From the NCBI RefSeq assembly GCF_003590335.1, contig NZ_MIET01000055.1:1-64000 (forward strand): 64,000 nucleotides of DNA, given 5' to 3'. Positions 45,347 through 52,431 of the stretch are shown piece after piece; the first letter of the stretch is position 1; every line of letters starts with the position of its first letter. Source of the DNA: Pseudoalteromonas sp. MSK9-3. Its GTDB lineage: Bacteria; Pseudomonadota; Gammaproteobacteria; Enterobacterales; Alteromonadaceae. The notes under the pieces were generated by a model. It saw only the letters and a program-made list of their open reading frames with translations. It was not told where the DNA came from and did no database searches. Position numbers and translations under genes: made by a program.

Positions 45347-45383
45347 AAAGCATAACCATAGGCTTGTTGATGGTTATGCTTTT
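45347..45383 (+). terminator. Terminator-like hairpin after ptrB
   Basis: AAAGCATAACCAT (45347-45359) and ATGGTTATGCTTT (45370-45382) form a 13-bp stem with a 10-nt loop and four T in all. It lies 16 bp before the next start, so it could also attenuate that gene. Confidence 0.6.
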
Positions 45384-45398
45384 GACAGAGGATACCGA

Positions 45399-45824
45399 AT
45401 GTTTGTAGCGCATGGTCTGTGGCGAGTGTATGTTGAAGCGCCGGTGATTTATATTGGCCTGCAAGGTGCGTTTAATCGAGAAGGCATTATTGACTTACAG
45501 CATGATTTGCTGGCTCAAGCGATGCAATATCCTCAAGGGAATTTGCAAAGTGCCGTCATCGATCTTTCTATGTTTGAGATGAGTACGGCTGATAGCTTTG
45601 ATGTAATTCGCGATTACTTTGAAGGTGTGAAGTCGCGTGGCTATGTACGTGTTGATTATATTGGGGCGAATGCGTTAGCACGACAAGTCCTTGAACAGCT
45701 TTGGCGAGATGCAAAAACGCAGATCTATTTTTTTGATGATGCGGCTGACTTATTGGTGAGCCAACCACAGCACCACAATGCGTTATTAACACTAGTTCAA
45801 ATACGCTTTGAGCATCCACACTAG
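45399..45824 (+). CDS. STAS/SpoIIAA-like hypothetical protein
   Basis: The 141-aa cytosolic protein resembles STAS-fold proteins in its alternating beta/alpha pattern: VIYIGLQGAFNREGII, SAVIDLSMFEMSTADSFDVI, RVDYIGANALARQVL, YFFDDAADLLVSQ. The function is unknown; a partner-binding regulatory role is plausible. Its last 33 bp overlap the 3' end of dps on the other strand. Not a strong family match. Confidence 0.6.
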   Translation: MFVAHGLWRVYVEAPVIYIGLQGAFNREGIIDLQHDLLAQAMQYPQGNLQSAVIDLSMFEMSTADSFDVIRDYFEGVKSRGYVRVDYIGANALARQVLEQLWRDAKTQIYFFDDAADLLVSQPQHHNALLTLVQIRFEHPH

Positions 45825-46265
45825 CTTTTCTTGCTCTTTTATATAGTCACTCATCAATGCCGCAGTTCCTTCATCTTGTGCATCACCAGCTTGCGCTAAC
45901 ACTTCGCGCTGCATACCGATTAAAGTGGTGAAACCTGCGAGTAGGTTTTCCAGTGCTGCAGTCCCCTCACTGATCCCTTTCGCTTCGGCTATTTTGCTTT
46001 GCTCAAGATAGTCAGAGAAAGCGTGTAATGGCTGACCTTCAATGGTGAGTATACGTTCTGCTATTTCATCTACTTTTTCCAACAAAAGGTTATAGATCTC
46101 TTCAAACTTTAAATGTAGTTCAAAGAAGTTACGCCCTTTAATATTCCAATGAAAGCCGCGCGCATTCATGTATTGAATTTGATAGCTGCTCAAGAGTGTA
46201 TTTAAAGCAGTTACAAGTGCTTGGCTTTTTTGGTTGTCTAAACCGATAGAATTAATGTGTGTCAT
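45792..46265 (-). CDS. dps: Dps-family ferritin-like protein
   Basis: The 157-aa four-helix protein carries the Dps ferroxidase signature: YQIQYMNARGFHWNIKGRNFFELHLKF with His, and EEIYNLLLEKVDEIAERI with the acidic ligands of the intersubunit centre. It ends EQEKLVWMLKAYLN. Dodecameric Dps oxidises ferrous iron with peroxide, stores iron and protects DNA. The start at 46265 has AAGGAGCC upstream; a longer frame is not supported. The 3' end overlaps the STAS-like gene by 33 bp. Confidence 0.93.
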   Translation of the reverse strand: MTHINSIGLDNQKSQALVTALNTLLSSYQIQYMNARGFHWNIKGRNFFELHLKFEEIYNLLLEKVDEIAERILTIEGQPLHAFSDYLEQSKIAEAKGISEGTAALENLLAGFTTLIGMQREVLAQAGDAQDEGTAALMSDYIKEQEKLVWMLKAYLN

Positions 46266-46594
46266 GGTTGGCTCCTTATTTCGATGGGTTAAGTATGGAT
46301 GAGCATTGAAGGATTGGCTAACAAGATAAATCAATATATACAATCTATAAAATCAATTGAAATCTTATTTTCTTATCTTTTTTTGGTTGGGAATAAAGCT
46401 TGCCAGTTTGGGAGTGAGCCGCAGGCTAACATCATGACACTTGATCTGACGCAAAGTGCTAAGAAGAGAGCACGGCGGGTGGTTTGCAATTTGATTTAGG
46501 TCAAAAAGTAGGCATGTGTAACACGCATAATGACTATGCGTTTCAGCAATTATTAATGCTGAGTAGGTTTAAGATGGAATTTAGGAGTAATGTT

Positions 46595-46804
46595 ATGCAA
46601 GCTAAAACACGATCTCAACATAAATCAGAACTGCTGGTGGTTGTTATTGCTCTACTGGCTTTTGTGGTGGGTTTAGTCGGCCATTTAGCCGGAGCAAGTA
46701 TCGCCAATTCAGACTCTTTTGGCTATATTGCAGCGCCAGTCCCGCTTATTGTTGGATTAATTGCCGTGGTCGCTTATAAAATAGCTGAACACGGTGATCA
46801 CTGA
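46595..46804 (+). CDS. Small membrane protein, two TM segments
   Basis: The 69-aa protein has a basic N-terminus (MQAKTRSQHKS) and two hydrophobic helices (about 13-35 and 42-62: ELLVVVIALLAFVVGLVGHLAG and YIAAPVPLIVGLIAVVAYKI). Start at 46595 is backed by AGGAG 7 bp upstream; a longer frame from 46484 is not. No family recognised. It converges on the lipase-like gene 8 bp away. Confidence 0.7.
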   Translation: MQAKTRSQHKSELLVVVIALLAFVVGLVGHLAGASIANSDSFGYIAAPVPLIVGLIAVVAYKIAEHGDH

Positions 46805-46812
46805 GGGTCATT

Positions 46813-47406
46813 CTAAAGCAGCGAGTTTATATACTGAGTGACTTGGCGGGAGTAAATCATACTGGTGTGACTGACATGAAATACCTTATGTTCAGCCATC
46901 CCCGGCAACTGAGTTTCCTCTAAGAGGACAGTACCATCTGAGCGGCTGCCTTTTTGTAATAGGGGCATGAATCCCAGGGGCAAGTCGCCAGCTATGCTAT
47001 ATAACTTTGCGGAAAAGGGCCAATTTTGATTGTCTGACATTAAAAACTCAATGCTGTTTTTTAATAGCATGTTGAGGCCTTTATCATGCATATGCTTGGC
47101 AATGGCACTGCCTTTATGTGGCGTGCCTAACGTGATGACTTTTTCAACATATTGGCTAGGCGCGGAGTTATGTTCTAAATATGCCCGTGCGATAAGGCCT
47201 CCCATAGAGTGGCATACCAGCGCTGTTGCCTGAGTGCCAATAAACGCATCAAGTTCATTAAAGATGACCGACTTATCAGGCTCTAGGGTGTTATAACTGA
47301 AGTTTAAGATTTCAAAGCCGCGCTTTTTAAGCTTGGCACACAATGGGCGCATAACAAAGCCTGACATATACAAACCATGTAATACTACGATGCGCCGAAT
47401 TGTCAT
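46813..47406 (-). CDS. Lipase/esterase-like alpha/beta hydrolase
   Basis: The 197-aa cytosolic hydrolase has VVLHGLYMSG (oxyanion HG), nucleophile elbow CHSMGG, TLGTPHKGS and a late SHTSM that supplies His. An Asp in SRSDGTVLLEE is a likely triad member. The short length and CHSMGG fit small triacylglycerol lipase-like esterases. It follows yaeQ by 9 bp on the same strand, so the two are cotranscribed. Confidence 0.82.
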   Translation of the reverse strand: MTIRRIVVLHGLYMSGFVMRPLCAKLKKRGFEILNFSYNTLEPDKSVIFNELDAFIGTQATALVCHSMGGLIARAYLEHNSAPSQYVEKVITLGTPHKGSAIAKHMHDKGLNMLLKNSIEFLMSDNQNWPFSAKLYSIAGDLPLGFMPLLQKGSRSDGTVLLEETQLPGMAEHKVFHVSHTSMIYSRQVTQYINSLL

Positions 47407-47415
47407 ATGGGCCTC

Positions 47416-47952
47416 TTACTTTAGTTGTTGCGGTATAATATGCACACTGTTTTGTTCATCACTGAGCCAGATTTCACCGTCCTGAATTGTGATGGTGAGC
47501 GTAATGGCACGACTGACCATATTGGCCAACTGTGCGGTGGCTTCATAAGGCAAACTGATCACCGTTAAGTTTTGATAATTTGCCAATTTTTGTTGGTTCT
47601 TTTGCCACCATATTGGCTGGTTATTTTCACCGTAAGTATACAACACGACGTTCTTAGCGCGGTTGCAGGCTTTTTTCAAACGCTTCTCTTCTGGTAAGCC
47701 GAGTTCAACCCATAGTTCTATTTCATCACTGTAATTTTTCACCCAGACTTCGGGTTCATCATCGGCACACAGGCCTTTAGTAAATTCTAACCGTTCTTGA
47801 AACTGTAATACGTAAGCTAAAATTCTAACCATCAAGCGTTGTTCAGTCTCTGATGGGTGCTGTGCTAACGTGAGTGATAAGTCTTGGTATACATGCCTAT
47901 CCATGTCGCTAATAGATAGGTGAGTTTTGATTATAGTTGATTTAAGCGCCAT
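47416..47952 (-). CDS. yaeQ: YaeQ family protein
   Basis: The 178-aa protein shows YaeQ hallmarks: start MALKSTIIKTHLSISDMDRHVY, ETEQRLMVRILAYVLQF, WVELGLPEEKRLKKAC and VVLYTYGE. The fold is a PD-(D/E)xK-like nuclease scaffold; E. coli and Salmonella YaeQ have been linked to RfaH-like suppression, but the biochemical role is open. Start set at 47952 by family resemblance. Divergent from the GTPase gene. Confidence 0.88.
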   Translation of the reverse strand: MALKSTIIKTHLSISDMDRHVYQDLSLTLAQHPSETEQRLMVRILAYVLQFQERLEFTKGLCADDEPEVWVKNYSDEIELWVELGLPEEKRLKKACNRAKNVVLYTYGENNQPIWWQKNQQKLANYQNLTVISLPYEATAQLANMVSRAITLTITIQDGEIWLSDEQNSVHIIPQQLK

Positions 47953-48117
47953 GGTTTTTGGTTTCATAATATTCAGTGGCATGCAGTATACAAGAGATCT
48001 GGTTGAGAGTGCGCTGCTTATACTTTGATTGATAAATTTTTTCTGCTTTTAAAGCAATTGTGCGTTGAACTAGGTAAAATGGCGCGTTAATCAATATTTC
48101 ACACAGGAGAATAGCGT

Positions 48118-49062
48118 ATGGCAATTCAGTGGTTTCCAGGGCACATGAACAAAGCGCGTAATGAGATCAAAGAAATTATGCCGCAAATGGACGTAATTAT
48201 TGAAGTGCTTGATGCACGTATTCCCTATAGTAGTGAAAACCCCATGGTGTCTGCGCTGCGCGAAGATAAGCCGGTTATCAAGATTTTAAATAAAGCGGAT
48301 TTGGCCGATCCGGTCATGACCGATCGTTGGATGCAATATTTAGAGCAAGAGAGCGGTGTTAAAGCGGTGGCATTTGGTCACGATAAAGCGGCTGAAGTGC
48401 ATAAAATAAACGAGTTATGTAAAAAATTGGCGCCGCATAAAGTGGGGGTTGATAAGCAACTTAAAGCCATGATCATGGGGATCCCAAATGTTGGTAAGTC
48501 GACATTAATCAATACCCTTGCGGGGCGAATTGTCGCTAAAACAGGCAATGAGCCTGCGGTTACTAAAGCGCAGCAACGTATTAAGCTTGAAGACGGTATT
48601 ATGCTATATGATACGCCAGGGATGTTGTGGCCAAAGGTTGAGAACGAAAACTCAGGCTACCGTTTGGCAGCAACCGGTGCGATCCGAGATACGGCGATTG
48701 ATTATGAAGAGGTGGCCAGTTATACCGCAGAATACTTATTAGAAGCTTACCCTAAATTATTACAAACCCGCTATAAAATTGAAGAACTGCCAGAGCAAGA
48801 CTGGGAGTTTATGGAAATGGCAGGCAAAAAGCGTGGCTGTATACGCGGCGGAAATCAGGTGGATACCCATAAAATGTCTGAAATACTGATCAACGAATTA
48901 CGTGATGCAGTGATTGGTCGTATCACCATGGAAACGCCAGAAATGCGAGAGCGTGAAGAAGTGGTGGTAGCAGAGCTAAGAGCACAAGCAGAGGCTAAAA
49001 AAGCGGCCAAAGAAGAAGAAAAGAAGCAACGAAGAGCGCGAGCGAGAAAGAATAGACGCTAA
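48118..49062 (+). CDS. ylqF: Ribosome biogenesis GTPase RbgA/YlqF
   Basis: The 314-aa circularly permuted GTPase has its motifs in the order G4 (LNKADLAD), G5, G1 (MGIPNVGKSTLIN), G2 and G3 (YDTPGML). The N-terminal WFPGHMNKARNEI is the family signature. It has a C-terminal RNA-binding extension and a highly basic Lys/Arg tail (KKQRRARARKNRR). RbgA promotes late 50S subunit assembly. AGGAGA precedes the start. A strong terminator follows. Confidence 0.93.
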   Translation: MAIQWFPGHMNKARNEIKEIMPQMDVIIEVLDARIPYSSENPMVSALREDKPVIKILNKADLADPVMTDRWMQYLEQESGVKAVAFGHDKAAEVHKINELCKKLAPHKVGVDKQLKAMIMGIPNVGKSTLINTLAGRIVAKTGNEPAVTKAQQRIKLEDGIMLYDTPGMLWPKVENENSGYRLAATGAIRDTAIDYEEVASYTAEYLLEAYPKLLQTRYKIEELPEQDWEFMEMAGKKRGCIRGGNQVDTHKMSEILINELRDAVIGRITMETPEMREREEVVVAELRAQAEAKKAAKEEEKKQRRARARKNRR

Positions 49063-49090
49063 CTGAGCGATAGCAATTAAGCATTATGAC

Positions 49091-49116
49091 AAAAGCCCTT
49101 TTAGGGCTTTTTTATT
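49091..49116 (+). terminator. Intrinsic terminator of ylqF
   Basis: AAAAGCCC-TTTTA-GGGCTTTTTTATTTT is 28 bp after the stop. Its stem resembles the terminators of the sRNA genes that follow. Confidence 0.85.
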
Positions 49117-49184
49117 TTATAAATACTGCAGGCTTGCTTGTATGTCGTGGTGGTAAATTACAGCGCTGGGTGAGTTTTAGGCAT

Positions 49185-49384
49185 AAAAAAAGCCCTGTTA
49201 GGGCTTTTCCGTTTCATATCTACCGTCACAGATATGAGCAATGTAGCAAGTAAAATAGTGGATTGGCTAAGGTGAACAGCACAAGGGGCGTTGTTTAGTT
49301 CACCTTCACCGAGCAATTAACGTGTGCAACACGTGTTTCGGGTCAGAAACAAATAACAAGACTAAGTATGCATCACTCTTGTTG
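49185..49384 (-). ncRNA. RyhB-like Fur-regulated small RNA, copy 1 (type A)
   Basis: About 200 nt, from a predicted start near 49384 to the terminator T-run at 49185-49191. From 5' to 3' it has an ACGTGT-TGC-ACACGT hairpin and a GGTGAAC...GTTCACC stem presenting the loop AACGCCCCTT. The core follows (ACATTGCTCA at 49235-49244), then a hairpin CATATCT...AGATATG and the terminator AAAAGCCC-TAACA-GGGCTTTT. The core matches ten contiguous bases of the E. coli RyhB seed region, followed by AT in both after a C/T change. RyhB represses iron-using proteins under iron limitation with Hfq. Identity rests on promoter, core and terminator, not on a search. Confidence 0.82.
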
Positions 49385-49390
49385 ATATTG

Positions 49391-49419
49391 ATTATCAGTT
49401 AGATCTGAGGTGTTGTCAA
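49391..49419 (-). promoter_or_regulatory. Promoter with Fur box, sRNA copy 1
   Basis: TTGACA (49419-49414), 17-bp spacer, GATAAT (49396-49391). A Fur-box-like 19-mer at 49384-49402 (GATATTGATTATCAGTTAG on plus) matches 13 of 19 positions of the classical Fur box and covers the -10 and start. A second box, AATGATAATTATTTGC on minus at about 49427-49445, lies above the -35. Confidence 0.8.
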
Positions 49420-49602
49420 CATCAAATGCAAATAATTATCATTTAATTTATTGGGAGTGAGATTAAACGTTTGACTGTGATAGCAAAAGGGCGGCTAAAA
49501 AGGCCAGCTCGCTTTAGTGAGTGATCTTTGTTTATTTAGTTTGAAGACGGCTTAATGCTTTGAATCAATTTGGCTTTGGTATGCGGTATAAATAACAGAC
49601 AT

Positions 49603-49818
49603 AAAAAAAGCCCTGTTAGGGCTTTTCTAATGTCATATCTACCGTCACAGATATGAGCAATGTAGCAAGTAAAATAGTGAGCGGGTGACATATGATGTAA
49701 TAAGGGGCGTTATTACATCACTATCAACCTAGACAGTTAACGTGTGTCACACGTGTTTCAGGGTCGAGAAACATATCAGAGTAAAGAAACAAAACAAACC
49801 GTCAAACTTGTCTTGTTG
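49603..49818 (-). ncRNA. RyhB-like Fur-regulated small RNA, copy 2 (type B)
   Basis: About 216 nt, ending in the T-run 49603-49609. It shares the core (ACATTGCTCA at 49654-49663, within 46 identical bases), the ACGTGTG/CACACGT hairpin and the terminator with type A. The 5' half differs: the C-rich loop CGCCCC is carried on a different, longer stem GATGTAATAA...TTATTACATC. That change of both strands of the stem with loop kept is evidence of a selected RNA fold. Confidence 0.8.
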
Positions 49819-49824
49819 AGATTG

Positions 49825-49853
49825 ATTATCAGTTAGATTTGACTGAGTGTCAA
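49825..49853 (-). promoter_or_regulatory. Promoter with Fur box, sRNA copy 2
   Basis: TTGACA (49853-49848), 17-bp spacer, GATAAT (49830-49825), overlapped by GAGATTGATTATCAGTTAG (plus, 49818-49836). The upstream second box is weaker (AAATAATTCTTATTTAAT). Confidence 0.78.
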
Positions 49854-49924
49854 CAGTTTTATTACAAATAATTCTTATTTAATCTTTTAACGTTATCAAG
49901 CTCAAGCGAGTATATTTTAGGCAT

Positions 49925-50124
49925 AAAAAAAGCCCTGTTAGGGCTTTTCCGTTTCATATCTACCGTCACAGATATGAGCAATGTAGCAAGTAAAATAGTG
50001 GATTGGCTAAGGTGAACAGCACAAGGGGCGTTGTTTAGTTCACCTTCACCGAGCAATTAACGTGTGCAACACGTGTTTCGGGTCAGAAACAAATAACAAG
50101 ACTAAGTATGCATCACTCTTGTTG
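49925..50124 (-). ncRNA. RyhB-like Fur-regulated small RNA, copy 3 (type A)
   Basis: By direct comparison identical to copy 1 over 275 bp (49915-50189 against 49175-49449), covering both Fur-box-like sites, promoter, RNA and terminator. Core at 49975-49984. The flanks diverge at once outside this block. Perfect identity beside unrelated spacers suggests recent duplication or gene conversion. Confidence 0.82.
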
Positions 50125-50130
50125 ATATTG

Positions 50131-50159
50131 ATTATCAGTTAGATCTGAGGTGTTGTCAA
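50131..50159 (-). promoter_or_regulatory. Promoter with Fur box, sRNA copy 3
   Basis: TTGACA (50159-50154), 17-bp spacer, GATAAT (50136-50131), with the same two Fur-box-like sites as copy 1. Confidence 0.8.
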
Positions 50160-50396
50160 CATCAAATGCAAATAATTATCATTTAATTTTTGGGGCTCAG
50201 ATTAAGTGCGAGTATGAAAGCGAGGTGAGAAGTATAAGGCCTTGCTTAATTTAAGCGGTGCAAAGGTGTGAACACGGTTGGTTCAATTTATTGAGTCCAC
50301 TATGTCTGATGTTTTATATCGACTGCACTAAATCAAGAGTTAGAAAGTGCGATTGTTAAATATTTCAATTAGGGAGGGGGTGTAAATTATGGACAT

Positions 50397-50611
50397 AAAA
50401 AAAGCCCTATTAGGGCTTTTCTAATGTCATATCTACCGTCACAGATATGAGCAATGTAGCAAGTAAAATAGTGAGCGGGTGACATATGATGTAATAAGGG
50501 GCGTTATTACATCGCTATCATCCTAGACAGTTAACGTGTGTCACACGTGTTTCAGGGTCGAGAAACAATTAGAGTAAAATAACAAAACAAACCGTCAAAC
50601 TTGCCTTGTTG
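50397..50611 (-). ncRNA. RyhB-like Fur-regulated small RNA, copy 4 (type B)
   Basis: About 215 nt, ending in the T-run 50397-50403. It is close to copy 2 with scattered substitutions and small indels (for example ATCGCTATCATCC for ATCACTATCAACC, CCCTATTAGGG for CCCTGTTAGGG). Core ACATTGCTCA at 50448-50457 and the CGCCCC loop with its GATGTAATAA stem are kept. Substitutions avoid the core and the two structured elements. Confidence 0.8.
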
Positions 50612-50617
50612 AGATTG

Positions 50618-50646
50618 ATTATCAGTTAGATTTACTTGACTGTCAA
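50618..50646 (-). promoter_or_regulatory. Promoter with Fur box, sRNA copy 4
   Basis: TTGACA (50646-50641), 17-bp spacer, GATAAT (50623-50618), with GAGATTGATTATCAGTTAG over the -10 and start. Confidence 0.78.
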
Positions 50647-50839
50647 CACCCATTTGTAAATAGTTCTCATTTAATCACTTACATTTATTCTTTTGGACTG
50701 TTTACATCGTTTTTGCACCGCTCAAACACATAAGCAACCCATCTTTAATTTGTTTATGTACACTGAGATCAACCTAATAGAGGTAACACAGTGAACTCTG
50801 TGATGGTTATTAATTTATGGTCACGTTAAGGAGAAGAAA

Positions 50840-51475
50840 ATGAAGTGGTTTACGATTTTGGTTAGCGTATTGATGTGTGGATCAGTCAATGCCGCAGATA
50901 AATGGCGAGGGCTGTTAGAAATTCAGCCGAATATATTTCTTACCATTGGGGTTAATGTTGATATAACAAAAAATGAGATGACATTAGACAGCCCTAATCA
51001 AGGCTCGTTTGGTAAAACGCCAACCGAGTTTACTGTGTCTGAGACAAAAATATCATTCAAAGATACGCGGATCCAAGCTGAATTCACAGGGGCCATTGAG
51101 GGAGATAAATTAGTTGGATCTTTTACACAAGGTAGAGTGATGCCACTCACGTTGCATAAGTTGTCTGAGAAAGATCTGATGTCTTTAGAGTTTGAAGGTT
51201 CATACCTTGGTGATTTAGATTTGAATGGTAAGCCTTTGCCTGTTGTTGTTCAGGTCGCTGTGGTAGCAAATGGATTTTATACCTCACTTGACAGCCCTGC
51301 TCAGCAGAGTTTTGGTATTCCGCTGAATGAATTTACAATTGACAATAAACGCATGACTTTTAGCTCTAACATGATCGGTGCGCAATTTGAAGGTCAACTC
51401 GGTAAAGAGGGCTATCAAGGTAAGTTCGTGCAAGGTTTTGAAATGCCACTAACATTGAAAAAAAAACGTCTTTAA
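50840..51475 (+). CDS. Secreted protein with tandem-duplicated beta domain
   Basis: The 211-aa protein has a signal peptide (cleavage near VNA-AD, residues 17-19) and two homologous ~90-residue halves. Each has TLDSPNQGSFGKTPTEF / SLDSPAQQSFGIPLNEF, then an Ile/Thr-Phe strand, IQAEFTGAIEGD / GAQFEGQLGKEG, and a closing (G)SFTQGRVMPLTLHK / KFVQGFEMPLTLKK. Similar domains are known beside beta-lactamase-like serine hydrolases (from memory), and here the next gene, 11 bp away, is one. AAGGAGAAG precedes the start. First gene of a four-gene operon. Ligand unknown. Confidence 0.75.
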   Translation: MKWFTILVSVLMCGSVNAADKWRGLLEIQPNIFLTIGVNVDITKNEMTLDSPNQGSFGKTPTEFTVSETKISFKDTRIQAEFTGAIEGDKLVGSFTQGRVMPLTLHKLSEKDLMSLEFEGSYLGDLDLNGKPLPVVVQVAVVANGFYTSLDSPAQQSFGIPLNEFTIDNKRMTFSSNMIGAQFEGQLGKEGYQGKFVQGFEMPLTLKKKRL

Positions 51476-51486
51476 TACCCTCTGAT

Positions 51487-52431
51487 ATGCCAGCGCTAGA
51501 ATTGAGCAAGTTAGCTCAACAGCTAGCGCCAGTATTTGGTGAGCTGCCGGCTGCTATCGTGATATTGGATAAAGACAGCCGGGCTTCTTATTTTCATGGC
51601 GATGGCGTGCATGGAAATAGCTTGTTTGAAATAGGCTCTGTTTCTAAGCCACTATTTGCTTTATTAGCCAGCCAATTAGTGATGGATGAAATTTGGTCCT
51701 TAGAGGCACCACTTTCAGAAGTATTAGGGAAAGACTTTGAGCACCATAATTACTCATTGAAACAATTGCTCACACATCGTTCTGGTTTGCCGAGATTGCC
51801 TAAAAACTTGTTTCCTCAAAGTATAGACGATCCTTACGCTTCTTTTGACACTAAGGCTATGACGCAAGCTCTTATGATGCCTATTGGGCACAAAGGGAAC
51901 TACGTATATTCAAATTTTGGTTATGGGGTATTAGGCTGGCAGATGGCAAAGGAGTTAGGGGTGACGCAATTAGCAATGATGCAAAAGCATGTGTTTAATA
52001 AGTTGAGAATGGCGCATGCTACATTGTCTTTGACAGGCGAAGTTGTACATAAATTACAGGGCCATGATCACTTTGGTGATCCAGTGTCCAATTGGCATTT
52101 TGATAGCTTGGTTGGAGCCGGTGGAGTCTTGGCGTCTGCTGCCGATATGGCTAATTGGATCTCTGCGTATTGGAAGAAGGAAGATGTTGATATTAAAACT
52201 AAATCTATACTAAAAGCTAGTTTAACAAGCTTAAGCGATGATATGGTATATGGTTTTAGCAAAGGCCAAAACGGTCGGTATTTTCATGATGGGAAAACCG
52301 CTGGTTTTAGTGCGATGGTGGTATTTGATCCGATCCAGCAGTTGGGAGTGATTGTACTGGTTGGCGGTGAGCGTAATACAAATAACATTGCGATGTCTTT
52401 ATTCAGTCAGTTAGAAGAAAAAGAAAAATGA
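51487..52431 (+). CDS. Serine hydrolase, beta-lactamase class C family
   Basis: The 314-aa protein has the penicillin-binding-protein fold motifs: SxxK in GSVSKPLFA (nucleophile Ser), YxN in VYSNFGYGVLGW, and a third motif HDGKTAGFSAM. RSGLPRLPKN follows the first motif as in family members. No signal peptide is visible, so it is probably cytosolic, which argues against a secreted beta-lactamase; an esterase or D-aminopeptidase-like role is as likely. Overlaps the kinase gene start by 4 nt. Confidence 0.82.
   Translation: MPALELSKLAQQLAPVFGELPAAIVILDKDSRASYFHGDGVHGNSLFEIGSVSKPLFALLASQLVMDEIWSLEAPLSEVLGKDFEHHNYSLKQLLTHRSGLPRLPKNLFPQSIDDPYASFDTKAMTQALMMPIGHKGNYVYSNFGYGVLGWQMAKELGVTQLAMMQKHVFNKLRMAHATLSLTGEVVHKLQGHDHFGDPVSNWHFDSLVGAGGVLASAADMANWISAYWKKEDVDIKTKSILKASLTSLSDDMVYGFSKGQNGRYFHDGKTAGFSAMVVFDPIQQLGVIVLVGGERNTNNIAMSLFSQLEEKEK

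Larger units (their letters stand above)
49063..50839. other. Protein-free region with four tandem small RNA genes
   Basis: In 1.78 kb no credible protein gene is found on either strand. It holds the ylqF terminator and then four minus-strand sRNA genes in the order A, B, A, B (3' ends at 49185, 49603, 49925, 50397). The A copies are 740 bp apart and the B copies 794 bp, so an A-B pair was duplicated. The spacers (about 49450-49595 and 50190-50390) are not alike, whereas the RNA genes are. Confidence 0.85.

Noticed and set aside
49862..50056. Minus-strand 64-aa frame in the sRNA cluster
   Set aside because: It starts within an sRNA terminator region and crosses into a promoter-spacer. The matching positions in the other A copy do not maintain the frame, so the RNA reading is preferred.
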